A stretch of 64,000 bases of DNA from Sphingomicrobium sp. (GCA_030447545.1 JAUJOV010000002.1:1-64000); one strand, 5' to 3'; shown: positions 25,343 through 34,821, numbered from the stretch's first letter. Notes: generated from the letters alone by a model not told the origin. Program-made: numbers and translations.

Positions 25343-26296
25343 CTATACCAAAAGGGCCGTGAACAGTTCCTGCATGTCCGGTGGCATGCCACTTGTGAAC
25401 GACAGGCGGTGCTTCGTTACGGGGTGAACGAACCCGAGTTCGGCCGCGTGCAGCGCCTGGCGCTCGAAGTTCAGCCTTTTCAGCAGCTCTCGGCCATTCT
25501 TTCCGGAACGGCCGTACACCGGGTCGCCGAGCAGGGGGTGGCCGAGCGAGGCCATGTGCACGCGCACCTGGTGGGTTCGGCCGGTCTCGAGCCGGCATTC
25601 GACCAGGGCTGCGTCCCTGAAGACTTGCAGCCGTGTCCAGTGAGTTACGGCGCGTTTTCCGCGGTTGTCGTGGACGATCGCGATCTTCTTGCGATTGGCC
25701 GCCGAGCGGGCGAGCGCGGCGTCGACCGTGCCTTCTGCGGCCTTGGGCACGCCGCTGACGATCGCGAGGTAGCGCCGCTCGATCGAGTGGGCGGCGAATT
25801 GCCTGGCGAGGCCCTCGTGCGCAACGTCGGTCTTGGCGACGACGAGCAGGCCCGACGTGTCCTTGTCGATCCGGTGGACGATGCCCGGCCGAGCGACCCC
25901 GCCGATGCCCGACAGGCCTTCGCCGCAATGGTGGAGCAAAGCGTTGACCAGAGTGCCGTCGGGGTTCCCCGCCGCCGGATGGACGACGAGGCCCGCGGGC
26001 TTGTCGACGACCAGCAGATGCTCGTCCTCGAAGATGATCCTGAGCGCGATATCCTGCGGTTCGTTGTGCGCGGGCTCGGGTGCGGGCACGGCGAGGCGGA
26101 AGACCTCGTCGCCGCGAACCTTCGTCGCGGGATCGCGGACTGCGCCAGCACTGTCGGACTGCAGCGATCCGCTGCGGATCAGCGCCTTGAGCCGTTCGCG
26201 CGAGAGCGTCGGGACGGCGTCCGCAAGCGCGCGGTCGAGCCGCCACCCGGCGTGCGCCGGCCCAAGCCTGACAATCATGTCCTGCTGTTCCCCCAC
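25343..26296 (-). CDS. rluD: RluA/RluD-family 23S rRNA pseudouridine synthase
   Basis: 317 aa. An N-terminal S4-like RNA-binding domain (GWRLDRALADAVPTLSRERL through KVRGDEVF) is followed by the catalytic domain: EDEHLLVVDKPAGLVVHPAA, GIVHRIDKDTSGLLVVAKTD with the catalytic Asp, RRYLAIVSG, and ECRLETGRTHQVRVHMASLG then HPLLGDPVYG. RluD versus RluC is inferred from length and motif; the target uridines cannot be read from sequence. Divergent from chpT. Confidence 0.9.
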   Translation of the reverse strand: MGEQQDMIVRLGPAHAGWRLDRALADAVPTLSRERLKALIRSGSLQSDSAGAVRDPATKVRGDEVFRLAVPAPEPAHNEPQDIALRIIFEDEHLLVVDKPAGLVVHPAAGNPDGTLVNALLHHCGEGLSGIGGVARPGIVHRIDKDTSGLLVVAKTDVAHEGLARQFAAHSIERRYLAIVSGVPKAAEGTVDAALARSAANRKKIAIVHDNRGKRAVTHWTRLQVFRDAALVECRLETGRTHQVRVHMASLGHPLLGDPVYGRSGKNGRELLKRLNFERQALHAAELGFVHPVTKHRLSFTSGMPPDMQELFTALLV

Positions 26297-26390
26297 AGCG
26301 GCGATATGGGCGATGATTTCGGCACTTCAATGACTGGTCTCAGGAGCGATCTTGCGCGGGTTTGAACTCTGCCGCACAAGCTGCGTCGCA

Positions 26391-27047
26391 ATGAACGCGG
26401 TCGATCTTGCAAGCCTGCTCTGCTCGCGCCTTTGCCACGACCTGATGTCGCCGGTCGGGGCGCTCAACAACGGCATCGAGCTGATGACCGGCGAGGACGA
26501 CCCCGAGATGCGCGAGCGCTGCCTCGAGCTGCTCGCCGACAGCGCCCGCGCGACCGCCAACAAGCTCAAGTTCTTTCGCCTGGCGTTCGGCGCGGCCGGT
26601 GGCTTCGGCGAAATGGTCGAGACTCGCGAAGCGAGGCAGGCGGTCGAAGGGATATTCGGCGCCGAGCGGCGCATCGAGCTCGGCTGGCTGGTCAGCGACG
26701 CGACCCTGCCCAAGGGGGCGATGAAGCTGCTCCTCAACCTCGCGCTGCTCGCCGGCGATGCACTGGTGCGCGGCGGCCGGCTCGATATCGGCGCGGAAAG
26801 CACGAGCGAAGGTCTCGAGCTCGCGATCCGTGCCGAGGGGCCGCGGATCATCCTCGACCCGACGTTTCGCGACGTGCTGGCGAACGGTGCGCCTGCCGGC
26901 ACGCAGGTCGAGCCGCGCGCGGCCGCAGCCTGGCTCGCTCACGAGCTCGCAAACGAAGCGGGCGGGTCGATCCAGCTGTCCGACGCCTCGTCGGACGTGC
27001 TGGTGATCGGCGCGTTGCTCCCCAAGCGCCACAGCGCACAGGGATAA
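26391..27047 (+). CDS. chpT: ChpT histidine phosphotransferase
   Basis: Dimeric phosphotransferase that relays phosphate from CckA to CtrA and CpdR in the alphaproteobacterial cell cycle. 218 aa from the ATG at 26391. The phosphoacceptor helix reads LLCSRLCHDLMSPVGALNNG with His at residue 16. A degenerate ATPase-like second domain ends LAHELANEAGGSIQLSD. It precedes the che cluster by 73 bp in the same direction. With the RcdA-like gene at 4.8 kb it implies that the CckA-ChpT-CtrA pathway exists in this organism. Confidence 0.9.
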   Translation: MNAVDLASLLCSRLCHDLMSPVGALNNGIELMTGEDDPEMRERCLELLADSARATANKLKFFRLAFGAAGGFGEMVETREARQAVEGIFGAERRIELGWLVSDATLPKGAMKLLLNLALLAGDALVRGGRLDIGAESTSEGLELAIRAEGPRIILDPTFRDVLANGAPAGTQVEPRAAAAWLAHELANEAGGSIQLSDASSDVLVIGALLPKRHSAQG

Positions 27048-27120
27048 CGGCGCATTAACACCTCTCGCGATAAGCATCTTTCCGAAACGGACTTACGTCC
27101 GGTGGGGGGACCGCGCGCCG

Positions 27121-29436
27121 ATGGACGATCTGATCAGCGAGTTCATTGCCGAATGCAGCGAGATGCTCGAGGCACTGGGCGGGGAGATCGTCGCCTGGGA
27201 AGCGGCGCCCGAGGACCGCGCGCGGCTCGATTCCATCTTCCGCTTCGTCCACACGGTCAAAGGCAATTGCGGCTTCTTCGACTTCCCGCGCCTGGAAGCG
27301 CTTAGCCACGCGGCCGAGGACGCGCTTGCCGACGTCCGCGCCGGCCGCCGCCAAGCCGATGCGCCGCTGGTCAGCGCCGTGCTCGCCGTGATCGACGGCA
27401 TCGGCGAGATGATCGCGGCGATCGATGCGGGCGAAGAGATGCCCAGCGGCGACGACAGCAATCTGATCGACGCGCACCAGCGCGGCTCAGACGGGCCGGT
27501 CGTGCCGGTGGCGGCGTCCGTCGCCTAAGCGCAGACGATGGCCGTCGCGCCACGCAACATCCGGCTGTCGGTCGATCTGCTCGACCGCATGATGAGCGGC
27601 GTTTCCGACATGGTGCTCGCACGCAACGAGCTTGCGCGGCGGCTTCGCGAAGCGTCGGGCGATGTTGCGGTCGACGGCGCGTTCGAGCGCCTGTCGTCGA
27701 TCATCGCCGAGATGCGCGACGCGATCACGCGCACGCGCATGCAGCGGATCGAGAACCTGTTCGTCGCGATTCCCCGAATGGTCCGCGACCTGTCGGCCGA
27801 GCTCGGCAAGCAGGTGCTGGTCGACATCGAGGGGGGCGACGTCGAGCTCGACCGCGAGATGATCGAGATGATCCGCGATCCGCTCACGCACATCATCCGC
27901 AACGCGATCGATCACGGGATCGAGACTCCGGCCGAGCGGCTGAAGGCCGGCAAGCGCGAAATCGGCCTGCTGTGCGTCGCCGCGCGGCAGTCGGGCAACC
28001 AGATCCTGATCGACATCGAGGACGACGGCCGGCAGGAAGCTGGTCGACAAGGCCGTCGCCGCGGGCGTTCTCGACAAGGACGAAGCCGCGCAATTGTCCC
28101 CGCGCGAGCAGCTCGCCTTGATCTCGAGGCCGGACTTTCGACCGCGCGCGAAGTCACCGCCATTTCCGGCCGCGGCGTCGGCATGGACGTTGTGCGCTCG
28201 AACGTCGAGCGGATCGGCGGCATCGTCGAGGTCGACAGCACGCCCGGCCAGGGCACGCGAATGACCCTGCGCGTCCCGCTCACGCTCACCATCATCCCCG
28301 CGCTGACGGTCTCGGTGGCAGGGCCAGCATTTCGCCATTCCGCGGTCGGCGATCGACGAGATCGTGCGCGCCAACGAGTCGGTCTCGGTAACGCTCGAGC
28401 GGGTAGGGGGCGCGGGTGTCGCCACGATCCGCGGCCGCCGAAGTGGCGCTGGCCGACGTGCTTGGGCTCGACAGCACGGTAAGCGACACGGAGCGCACTC
28501 TGGTCGTGCTGCGCCCGTCGGGCGGCGACATCTATGCGCTGGCCGTCGACCGCATCCACGATCACGAAGAACTGGTGGTGAAGCCGGCCGCGCCCGCGGT
28601 GATGGCCACCGGCCTCTACGCCGGCACGACGCTCGCCGACGACGGAAGCCCGATCCTGTTGTTCGACCCCGCAGGGCTGGCGCAGGTCGGCGGCGTGAAG
28701 CTCGAGGTGCAGGAACGTTCCGCGCGGATCGCCGAAAGCCCGGTTGCAGCCGCTGCCAAGGAAACTCCGGTGCTGCTGTTCCGCGGGCTCGACGGGGGAC
28801 GCCGCGCGATGCGGCTGGCAGTGGTCGACCGCATCGAGGAAGTGGCGGCGAATTGCGTCCGGCCCGGCGCCGGCCAGCTTCGCGTGCAGCTTGGCGAAGC
28901 CATTCTTCCGCTTGCCGGGGTGAACGGCGCGCTGGCCGCCGACAAGGTGCGGCTGTTCCGTCTCAACGATGGCGCGCACGAGATCGGCTACGCATTCCAG
29001 GAAGTCATCGACCTGTCGGTGATCGGCCGCGAAGTGATCCAGGCCGCGTCGCCGGGCGAGGTGTCCGGCGTGACGCTGATCGCCGGCGAGCCGGCGGAGC
29101 TGGTCGATGCGCACTGGCTGTTCGCGCATCACGTCGGCGCCGGCGCACGCGCGGCCGATCAGACCTGTGTGCCGCCTCCCGGCCGACGACGCGTGGATGC
29201 AGAACATGCTCCGGCCGATGATCGAGGCGGCGGGCTATCGCCTGGTCTCCGAGGCCGACGAAGCCGAAGCTGACGTCGCCATCCTGTCGGACACCAGTGT
29301 GGCCGCCGAGGCCGCCGCGGCGCGCACCATCCGGCTGCGCTCCGAGCCGGCTCCGCCTCGGACAAGGACGACACCATCTATCGCTATGACCGCGCGGGGC
29401 TGTTGATGGCTCTGCAGTCAGCGGGGGAGGCGCTGA
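27121..29436 (+). pseudogene. cheA: Chemotaxis histidine kinase CheA, interrupted by a stop and several frameshifts
   Basis: P1/Hpt at residues 1-110: IFRFVHTVKGNCGFFDFPRL with the phosphoacceptor His. An in-frame TAA at 27526-27528 separates it from P3 (IRLSVDLLDRMMSGVSDMVL). P4 kinase: HIIRNAIDHGIE (N box), frame lost at 28030-28110 around the DDGRG box (the alternate frame reads KLVDKAVAAGVLDKDEAAQL), then STAREVTAISGRGVGMDVVR (G2). CheW-like P5 follows in other frames, with breaks near 28330, 28440 and 29170. A final segment LPADDAWMQNMLRPMIEAAG resembles a receiver-like tail. No P2 domain is evident. The end near 29436 is approximate. Probably one intact gene in the organism. Confidence 0.85.
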
Positions 29437-29900
29437 TGTCGGATCTTCTGCTGATCGTCACCATCGGCGGCGAGCGCGTGGCGCTTGCCGCGGCCGCGGT
29501 CGAGTCGGTGGTCGAACTCGACACCTTGATCCCGGTGCCGCGCGCTGCGGCGCATGTCGCCGGCCTGTCGGCGCTGCGCAGCCGGGTGCTGACGGTGATC
29601 GACTGCATGCGCTCGCTCGAGCTTGGGCAGACCGACTGCGCCGACGGCATCCGCGAAGCCGCGGTCGTCGAACTCGACGGCCATCATTACGCGCTGATCG
29701 TCGACCTGGTCGAAGACGTGGTCGAGGCGCTGTCCGAGCCGGTGAGCGTGCGCGCCGCAATGGGCGCGGGCTGGGAGCGCGTGTCGAAAGGCATGGTCGA
29801 GACCGAGCAGGGGCCGCTCCTGCTGGTCGATGTCGCCGCGCTGGTCGCCGGCGCCGAACGCCAGGCGGCCGCCAAGCTCTTCGTTACCGTTAGCGTTTAA
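29436..29900 (+). CDS. cheW: CheW chemotaxis coupling protein
   Basis: 154 aa from the ATG at 29436, overlapping a TGA that may end cheA (TGATG). CheW fold blocks: LLIVTIGGERVALAAAAVES, LIPVPRAAAHVAGLSALRSR, VLTVIDCMRSLELG, AAVVELDGHHYALIVDLVED and GPLLLVDVAALV. Couples receptors to CheA. No methyl-accepting receptor gene is in the window. Confidence 0.92.
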   Translation: MSDLLLIVTIGGERVALAAAAVESVVELDTLIPVPRAAAHVAGLSALRSRVLTVIDCMRSLELGQTDCADGIREAAVVELDGHHYALIVDLVEDVVEALSEPVSVRAAMGAGWERVSKGMVETEQGPLLLVDVAALVAGAERQAAAKLFVTVSV

Positions 29901-29929
29901 CAATGATCGAACTGGAGCGAGTGCTTACA

Positions 29930-30295
29930 ATGAAGACCTGTCTGATCGTCGACGACTCCAAGGTGATCCGGAAGGTCGCCCGGCACATTCTTGAGACGCT
30001 CGAGTTCGACGTCGAGGAAGCCGGTGACGGCCGCGAAGCGCTGTCGCGTTGCGAGGCGAAGATGCCGGATGTGGTGCTGCTCGACTGGAACATGCCGGTG
30101 ATGAGCGGCATGGAGTTCCTGCGCATGCTTCGCCAGCGCGGCCACGAGGACCAGCCCAAGGTCGTCTTCTGCACGACCGAGAACGACATGGCGCATATCC
30201 GCGCCGCGCTCGAGGCCGGGGCCGACGAATATGTGATGAAGCCCTTCGACCGCGAAACGCTGCACATCAAGCTTCAGCTCGTCGGCGTCGCCTGA
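29930..30295 (+). CDS. cheY: CheY response regulator
   Basis: 121 aa single receiver domain. Acidic pocket Asp8-Asp9 (LIVDDSKV), phosphoacceptor Asp52 (VVLLDWNMPVMSG), the switch Thr in VVFCTTEND and Lys in YVMKPFD. Start 29930 is taken because the nine extra codons from 29903 have no family counterpart. Lies 30 bp after cheW. Confidence 0.93.
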   Translation: MKTCLIVDDSKVIRKVARHILETLEFDVEEAGDGREALSRCEAKMPDVVLLDWNMPVMSGMEFLRMLRQRGHEDQPKVVFCTTENDMAHIRAALEAGADEYVMKPFDRETLHIKLQLVGVA

Positions 30296-30306
30296 AAGCC
30301 TTGACG

Positions 30307-31416
30307 GTGGAGCGGGCGCTCGCCAGTTCGCGGGACCGCCGGCCGGACCCGCTCAGGACCACTCGCAGGATCCGCCTGATGATCGTCGACGATTCGATCG
30401 TCGCTCGGTCGGTGCTGTCGCGGATCGTCGAGAGCGACGAGGATTTCGAGCTCGCCGCGGTTGCGGGCACGGCCGAGGACGCGATCGACGCGCTCCAATC
30501 GGTGCGTGTCGACACCATCCTGCTCGACCTTGAAATGCCGGGCGCGGGCGGGCTTCGCTCGATCCCGCGGATCCTCGATTCGGCCTGCGGCGCGAACATC
30601 ATGATCGTCTCCTCGACCGCCGAGGAGGGCGCCGAGGAGACCGTCGCCGCGCTTGCCATGGGCGCCGCCGACGCGCTTCCCAAGCCGGGCACGGGCCGCT
30701 TCAACGGCCGCTTCTCCGAAGTCCTGCTCGCGCGCCTCAAGGCGCTCGGCTATTCCGAGCAGACGCGCAGCGCGGCCCCGGTTATGCCGGGCAAGCTGCT
30801 CGCTTCGCCGCTTCGCGCAATGTCGCTGGACGCGATCAAGCTGCTTGTGATCGGCGCTTCGACCGGCGGCATCCACGCGCTCAACAGCTTTTTCGAGGAG
30901 CTTCCCAGGCGCATCGGAGTGCCGATCCTCGTCACCCAGCACCTGCCGACGCCGTTCATGGGCGTGTTCGCGCGCCAGCTCGCGATCGCCGCCAAGCGGG
31001 AATGCCTGGTTGGCGAAGACGGCATGCAGCTTCTTCCCGACCGGATCATCATCGCTCCGGGCGACGCGCATCTGACGCTCGTGGCTGGGCCCGGCGGCGC
31101 AGTCGTCCGCCTCGACCCGAACGCCGCCTGCTCGGGCTGCATGCCCTCGCTCGACCCGATGTTCGAGGCGGCCGGCGCCTTGTTCGGAAGCGGCGCGGCC
31201 GGCGTGGTGCTGACCGGCATGGGGCGCGACGGAGTCCAGGGCGCGGCTCGGCTGGTGGCTGCGGGCGGCTCGATCCTCGCGCAGGACCAGGCGAGCTCGG
31301 CGGTATGGGGAATGCCGCGCGCAGTGGTCGAGGCGGGGCTCGCCTCGGCGGTCATGTCGCCCGACAAGCTCGCCCGCCGCGTCGGCTCGCGCGTCGGGGA
31401 TCCGTCGTGCAGATAA
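30307..31416 (+). CDS. cheB: CheB protein-glutamate methylesterase/deamidase
   Basis: 369 aa. Receiver domain: LMIVDDSIVARSVLSRIVES, phospho-Asp in TILLDLEMPGAGG, KPGTG. Catalytic domain from about residue 175 has the Ser-His-Asp triad: IGASTGGIHAL, VTQHLPTPFM and LTGMGRDGVQGA. The start is uncertain: GTG 30307 or TTG 30301; the first 20 residues are unusual and Arg-rich. Its end overlaps cheR by 10 bp. Confidence 0.94.
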   Translation: MERALASSRDRRPDPLRTTRRIRLMIVDDSIVARSVLSRIVESDEDFELAAVAGTAEDAIDALQSVRVDTILLDLEMPGAGGLRSIPRILDSACGANIMIVSSTAEEGAEETVAALAMGAADALPKPGTGRFNGRFSEVLLARLKALGYSEQTRSAAPVMPGKLLASPLRAMSLDAIKLLVIGASTGGIHALNSFFEELPRRIGVPILVTQHLPTPFMGVFARQLAIAAKRECLVGEDGMQLLPDRIIIAPGDAHLTLVAGPGGAVVRLDPNAACSGCMPSLDPMFEAAGALFGSGAAGVVLTGMGRDGVQGAARLVAAGGSILAQDQASSAVWGMPRAVVEAGLASAVMSPDKLARRVGSRVGDPSCR

Positions 31417-32318
31417 GCGACAGCTCCAGCCGGATCCTTGCCGGCCTGCTCGAGGCGCGCACCGGGCAGCAGCTGACCATGAGCCGCCGCTGGCGCATCG
31501 AAACCGCGCTCTCGTCGCTCCTGCGCGACCGCGGCATCGCAACGCTCGACGAGCTGATCACGATTCTAGTCATGGGGAAGGAGCCGGGATTGTCCGACCA
31601 GGTCGTCGAAGCCTTGCTCAACAACGAGACCTATTTCTTCCGCGACCGCACGCCGTTCGACATGCTCGCCCGGCACGCTTTGCCGGCGCTTGCCAGCCGC
31701 CGCGAGGGCAAAAGGCGGCTGCGCATCTGGTCGGCCGGCTGCTCGAGCGGCCAGGAGGCCTATTCGCTCGCCATGCTGTTCGCCGAAAACCCGCAAGCCT
31801 GGCGCGGCTGGACCATAGACATCCTCGGCACCGACGTATCGAGCTCGGTAATCAACAAAGCGAACGACGGCATCTACACGCAGTTCGAGGTGCAGCGCGG
31901 CCTTGCGATCACGCAGACGGTGCGCTGGTTCGAGGAGTGCGACGCGGGATGGCGCATCAGCGATCCGCTGCGCAAGTCGGTGCGCTTCAAGGTCCACAAC
32001 CTGCTCGATGCTGCGCCCGAGCGCGGCGAGTTCGACATCGTCCTGTGCCGCAACGTGCTGCTCTATTTGTGCGCGGAAAAGCGGGCACAGGCATTCGATC
32101 GGCTCGCCTCGGCAATGTCCGTGGACGGCTGGCTGATGCTCGGCGCCGGCGAGACGGTGATCGGCCAGACGGCGAAGCTCGCCGCCGACCCCGACACGCG
32201 CGGGCTCTACCGGCTCGACAAGCGTGGCGAGGCGTCCGACCGCCGCTCGGGCGACGAACGCAGGACAGTCGCCCGCGCACAGGTCGCCGGCCGCGGCGCC
32301 GTGGGGGGCTTGACCTAG
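31407..32318 (+). CDS. cheR: CheR chemotaxis methyltransferase
   Basis: 303 aa from the GTG at 31407. N-terminal helical domain, then NNETYFFRDRTPFDML, the SAM-binding block IWSAGCSSGQEAYSLAMLFA, TDVSSSVINKANDGIY, DIVLCRNVLLYL and LMLGAGETVIG, all typical of CheR. Transfers methyl groups from SAM to receptor glutamates. Last gene of the cheAWYBR run; a short Arg-rich tail follows the domain. Confidence 0.94.
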   Translation: MQISDSSSRILAGLLEARTGQQLTMSRRWRIETALSSLLRDRGIATLDELITILVMGKEPGLSDQVVEALLNNETYFFRDRTPFDMLARHALPALASRREGKRRLRIWSAGCSSGQEAYSLAMLFAENPQAWRGWTIDILGTDVSSSVINKANDGIYTQFEVQRGLAITQTVRWFEECDAGWRISDPLRKSVRFKVHNLLDAAPERGEFDIVLCRNVLLYLCAEKRAQAFDRLASAMSVDGWLMLGAGETVIGQTAKLAADPDTRGLYRLDKRGEASDRRSGDERRTVARAQVAGRGAVGGLT

Positions 32319-32346
32319 CCCCTGCTGCTGTGCGCGAGTGCGCACC

Positions 32347-33036
32347 ATGCTCGACATGGACATGATCGACACGCCCTCGCCGAACTTTGACGAGCGTGCG
32401 CTGCCGGTCTCGATGATCGTTCTTCACTACACCGGAATGCCCGACGCCCAATCCGCACTCGCCCGGCTGGCCTCCCCCGAGGCGCGGGTTTCGTGCCATT
32501 ACCTGATCGACGAGGACGGCACCGTCTACCGAATGGTCGACGAGGAGAAGCGCGCCTGGCACGCGGGCAAGTCGCGCTGGCGCGGGATCGGCGACGTCAA
32601 TTCGGCGAGCGTCGGGATCGAGATCGTCAATCCGGGCCACGAGTTCGGCTATCGCCCCTTTCCGGACGAGCAGATCGCTGCGCTCATCCCGCTGCTCGCC
32701 GACATCAAGGAGCGCCACGGCGTCAGCCGCGGCAATGTCGTCGGCCATTCCGACGTCGCTCCCGCGCGCAAGGAGGACCCGGGCGAGCTGTTCCCGTGGG
32801 AGGCGCTGGCCAAGCGCCGCCTGGCAATGCCGAGCCCGACGCGCGGGCTGATCGACCCTTTCTGGACCGACGCCGCTTTCCTGCTCGCCCTCGAGCGCTT
32901 CGGCTATGACGTGAGCGATCCGCAAAAGGCGGTGATCGCCTTCCAGCGCCGCTTCCGCCCGGATCGCCTCGACGGCATCGTCGACGGCGAATGCCGGGCC
33001 AAGCTCCTGTCGCTCTTGCTGCCCCGGCCGCAGTAA
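32347..33036 (+). CDS. N-acetylmuramoyl-L-alanine amidase (Amidase_2) with peptidoglycan-binding domain
   Basis: 229 aa. Amidase_2 zinc ligands: MIVLHYTGMPDAQSAL (first His), RAWHAGKSRWRG (second His) and GHSDVAPARKEDPG (third ligand with the K-x-D-P-G block of AmpD/AmiD). The C-terminal 70 residues form a PG_binding_1-like domain: LALERFGYDVSD, AVIAFQRRFRPDRLDGIVDG. No signal peptide, so it is probably cytosolic and AmpD-like, recycling anhydro-muropeptides. The start could be GTG 32338, ATG 32347 or ATG 32356. Confidence 0.88.
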   Translation: MLDMDMIDTPSPNFDERALPVSMIVLHYTGMPDAQSALARLASPEARVSCHYLIDEDGTVYRMVDEEKRAWHAGKSRWRGIGDVNSASVGIEIVNPGHEFGYRPFPDEQIAALIPLLADIKERHGVSRGNVVGHSDVAPARKEDPGELFPWEALAKRRLAMPSPTRGLIDPFWTDAAFLLALERFGYDVSDPQKAVIAFQRRFRPDRLDGIVDGECRAKLLSLLLPRPQ

Positions 33037-33165
33037 CAAGTTTCTGTCGCCCCATTCTTGCGCTTCGACCCGGAGGGCGCATTGCGCTGAATTGCATAAC
33101 GTCTGCGCCTCGCGGGCGTGCTAAGGCAAGATGTGATATGTTCCGTGAGGCATGAAGGACTTGGG

Positions 33166-34311
33166 TTGAGCAACAATTTCCAGGAAGGTCTGGGGGACAC
33201 CGCCGCGCGCACCCAATCGGAGCACCGGCTCGACAAGCTTCGCGGCCAGGGGGGCATCTTCGTCGATGCGGTCCGCCTCACGCGGATGCCGATGATCGTC
33301 ACCGATGCGACATTGCCCGGAAATCCGATCATCTTCGCCAACGCGGCGTTCCTCTCCATGTCCGGGTACGAGCTCGAGGAAATCACCGGCCAGGACCCGC
33401 ACTTCATGAACGGCCCCGCGACGGATCCGGAAACCGTCCGCAGGTACGAAGCAGCCATGGCGCAAGGGCGGGACGAGAACGTCGAGATCCTGCAGTATCG
33501 CAAGGACGGAGTCCCGTTCCTTGCGATGCTTTTCGCCAGCCCGCTCGATGACGGCCACGGCAAGGTGCTTCACCACTTCCTGTCCTACCTCGATATCACG
33601 CGCCGTCACGAGGCCGAGAAATCGCTGCGGCAGCTGGCCGAGGAGCTGGAGGCGAAGGTCAAGGCGAGGACCGCCGAGCTGAGCGAGGCCAACACCATCC
33701 TGCAGCGGCTGGTCCAGGAAAAGGAGATGCTGCTGGCCGAGGTCAACCACCGCGCCAAGAACAGCCTCTCCATTGCCTCCTCGCTGCTCGGCATCCAAGG
33801 CCGGCGGCACTCGGACCCCGATGTGAGAGCATTGTTCGCAGAGGCCCAGGACCGGCTGATGGCGATGTCGCGGGTGCACGACCTGCTCAGCAAGTCGGAG
33901 ACCTCCCAGCGGGTGAACCTGGCGACCTACCTCAGCGACCTTTGCGAAGCCCTGCGCCCCATAACCGAACGAGATGACTGCATCGTGCTTACCGCCGAGA
34001 GCGACGACTCGATCCTCCTGCACGCGGACGTCGCGATCCCGTTGGGCATCATCGCCACCGAACTGATCACCAATGCCGTCAAATACGCCTTCCCGCCGCC
34101 GCAGTGCGGCACCATCGTCGTGTCGGCAAATCGGCGCGGTGAGTCGGAGATCGAGTTCCGGGTCCGCGATGACGGACGCGGGATGGGCGAGGCGCGCGAG
34201 GGCTCGCTGGGCTTCGGCCTGGTGCAAACGCTGGTCAAGCAGCTGTGTGGCGAGTTGCGCGTCGAGGGCGAGCCTGGCGTGAGCGTGACCGTCACATTCA
34301 AGGCGGCTTGA
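33166..34311 (+). CDS. PAS-domain sensor histidine kinase (HisKA_2/HWE type)
   Basis: 381 aa from the TTG at 33166, which has AAGGA at 6 bp spacing. PAS domain (about 35-145): NPIIFANAAFLSMSGYELEE, ITGQDPHFMNGPATDP, VEILQYRKDGVPFLAMLFAS, a layout like LOV domains, but the flavin-adduct Cys position (G-R-N-C-R-F) holds Pro. A coiled coil leads to the kinase: LLAEVNHRAKNSLSIASSLL with the phospho-His, ELITNAVKYAFP (N box), VRDDGRGM (G1) and GFGLVQTLVKQLCGEL (G2). Kinases of this type feed the PhyR-EcfG general stress response in alphaproteobacteria. The partner response regulator is not in the window. Confidence 0.9.
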   Translation: MSNNFQEGLGDTAARTQSEHRLDKLRGQGGIFVDAVRLTRMPMIVTDATLPGNPIIFANAAFLSMSGYELEEITGQDPHFMNGPATDPETVRRYEAAMAQGRDENVEILQYRKDGVPFLAMLFASPLDDGHGKVLHHFLSYLDITRRHEAEKSLRQLAEELEAKVKARTAELSEANTILQRLVQEKEMLLAEVNHRAKNSLSIASSLLGIQGRRHSDPDVRALFAEAQDRLMAMSRVHDLLSKSETSQRVNLATYLSDLCEALRPITERDDCIVLTAESDDSILLHADVAIPLGIIATELITNAVKYAFPPPQCGTIVVSANRRGESEIEFRVRDDGRGMGEAREGSLGFGLVQTLVKQLCGELRVEGEPGVSVTVTFKAA

Positions 34312-34334
34312 TACAAGCGGACGCGGCCGTTCCA

Positions 34335-34365
34335 GACTCCGCTTTCCACCCGAAGCAGACATCCG
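34335..34365. repeat. Short dispersed palindrome (family A), copy 2
   Basis: Core TCCGCTTTCCACCC followed by GAAGCAGACATC. Arms TCCGCTT and AAGCAGA surround the loop. Lies between the PAS kinase and the RNase P RNA. Confidence 0.6.
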
Positions 34366-34422
34366 GCGCTTCCCCCGTTCGCACCCCTCCCAAATGCGCC
34401 GCCTTTGCCCTATATCTGCGCT

Positions 34423-34820
34423 GCCAGAGGGCCGGGCGGCCGCGGGGGAGACTAGTCTTCCCCGAGGAAAGTCCGGGCTCCACGGAACGACGGTGCCGGG
34501 TAACGCCCGGCGGTGCGCCGAAGCCTTGGCGAAGGTGCATCAGGGACAGTGCCACAGAAAGCATACCGCCCGGCTTGGGCCGGGTAAGGTCGAAAGGGTG
34601 CGGCAAGAGCGCACCGCGGTCCTGGCAACAGGCCCGGCACGGTAAACCCCACCGGGTGCAAGACCGAATAGGGGCGGCAAGGAGCTTCTGGCTCCGGGGC
34701 TTGTTCCGGCCCGCCGCCCGGGTTGGTTGCTTGAGGGGCGGGGCGACCCGTCCCCTAGAGGAATGGTCGCCGCTTCCGCTTCCAGCGGGAGTACAGAACC
34801 CGGCTTACAGGCCCTCTGGC
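34423..34820 (+). ncRNA. rnpB: RNase P RNA (type A)
   Basis: About 398 nt. The 5' arm GCCAGAGGGCC (34423-34433) pairs with the 3' arm GGCCCTCTGGC (34810-34820), forming P1. Conserved elements in order: GAGGAAAGTCCGGGCTCC (from 34464, P4/CR-I), ACAGAAAGCATACCGCC, GGTAAGGTCGAAAGGGTGCGG-type J/P region, GTAAACCCCACC, AGAGGAATGGTCGCC (near 34760), and ACAGAACCCGGCTTACAGG near the 3' end. Catalytic RNA that matures the 5' ends of tRNAs. Confidence 0.96.
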
Positions 34821-34821
34821 A

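Noticed and set aside
24381-26330. A 649-residue rpoH fusion with an Arg-rich N-terminus
   Set aside because: The extension is a shadow of rluD in another frame; RpoH begins at MAQNNIVSI, 25286.
33166-34311. Blue-light (LOV) photoreceptor kinase
   Set aside because: The cysteine needed for the flavin adduct is Pro (GQDPHF), so a light-sensing claim is not supported.
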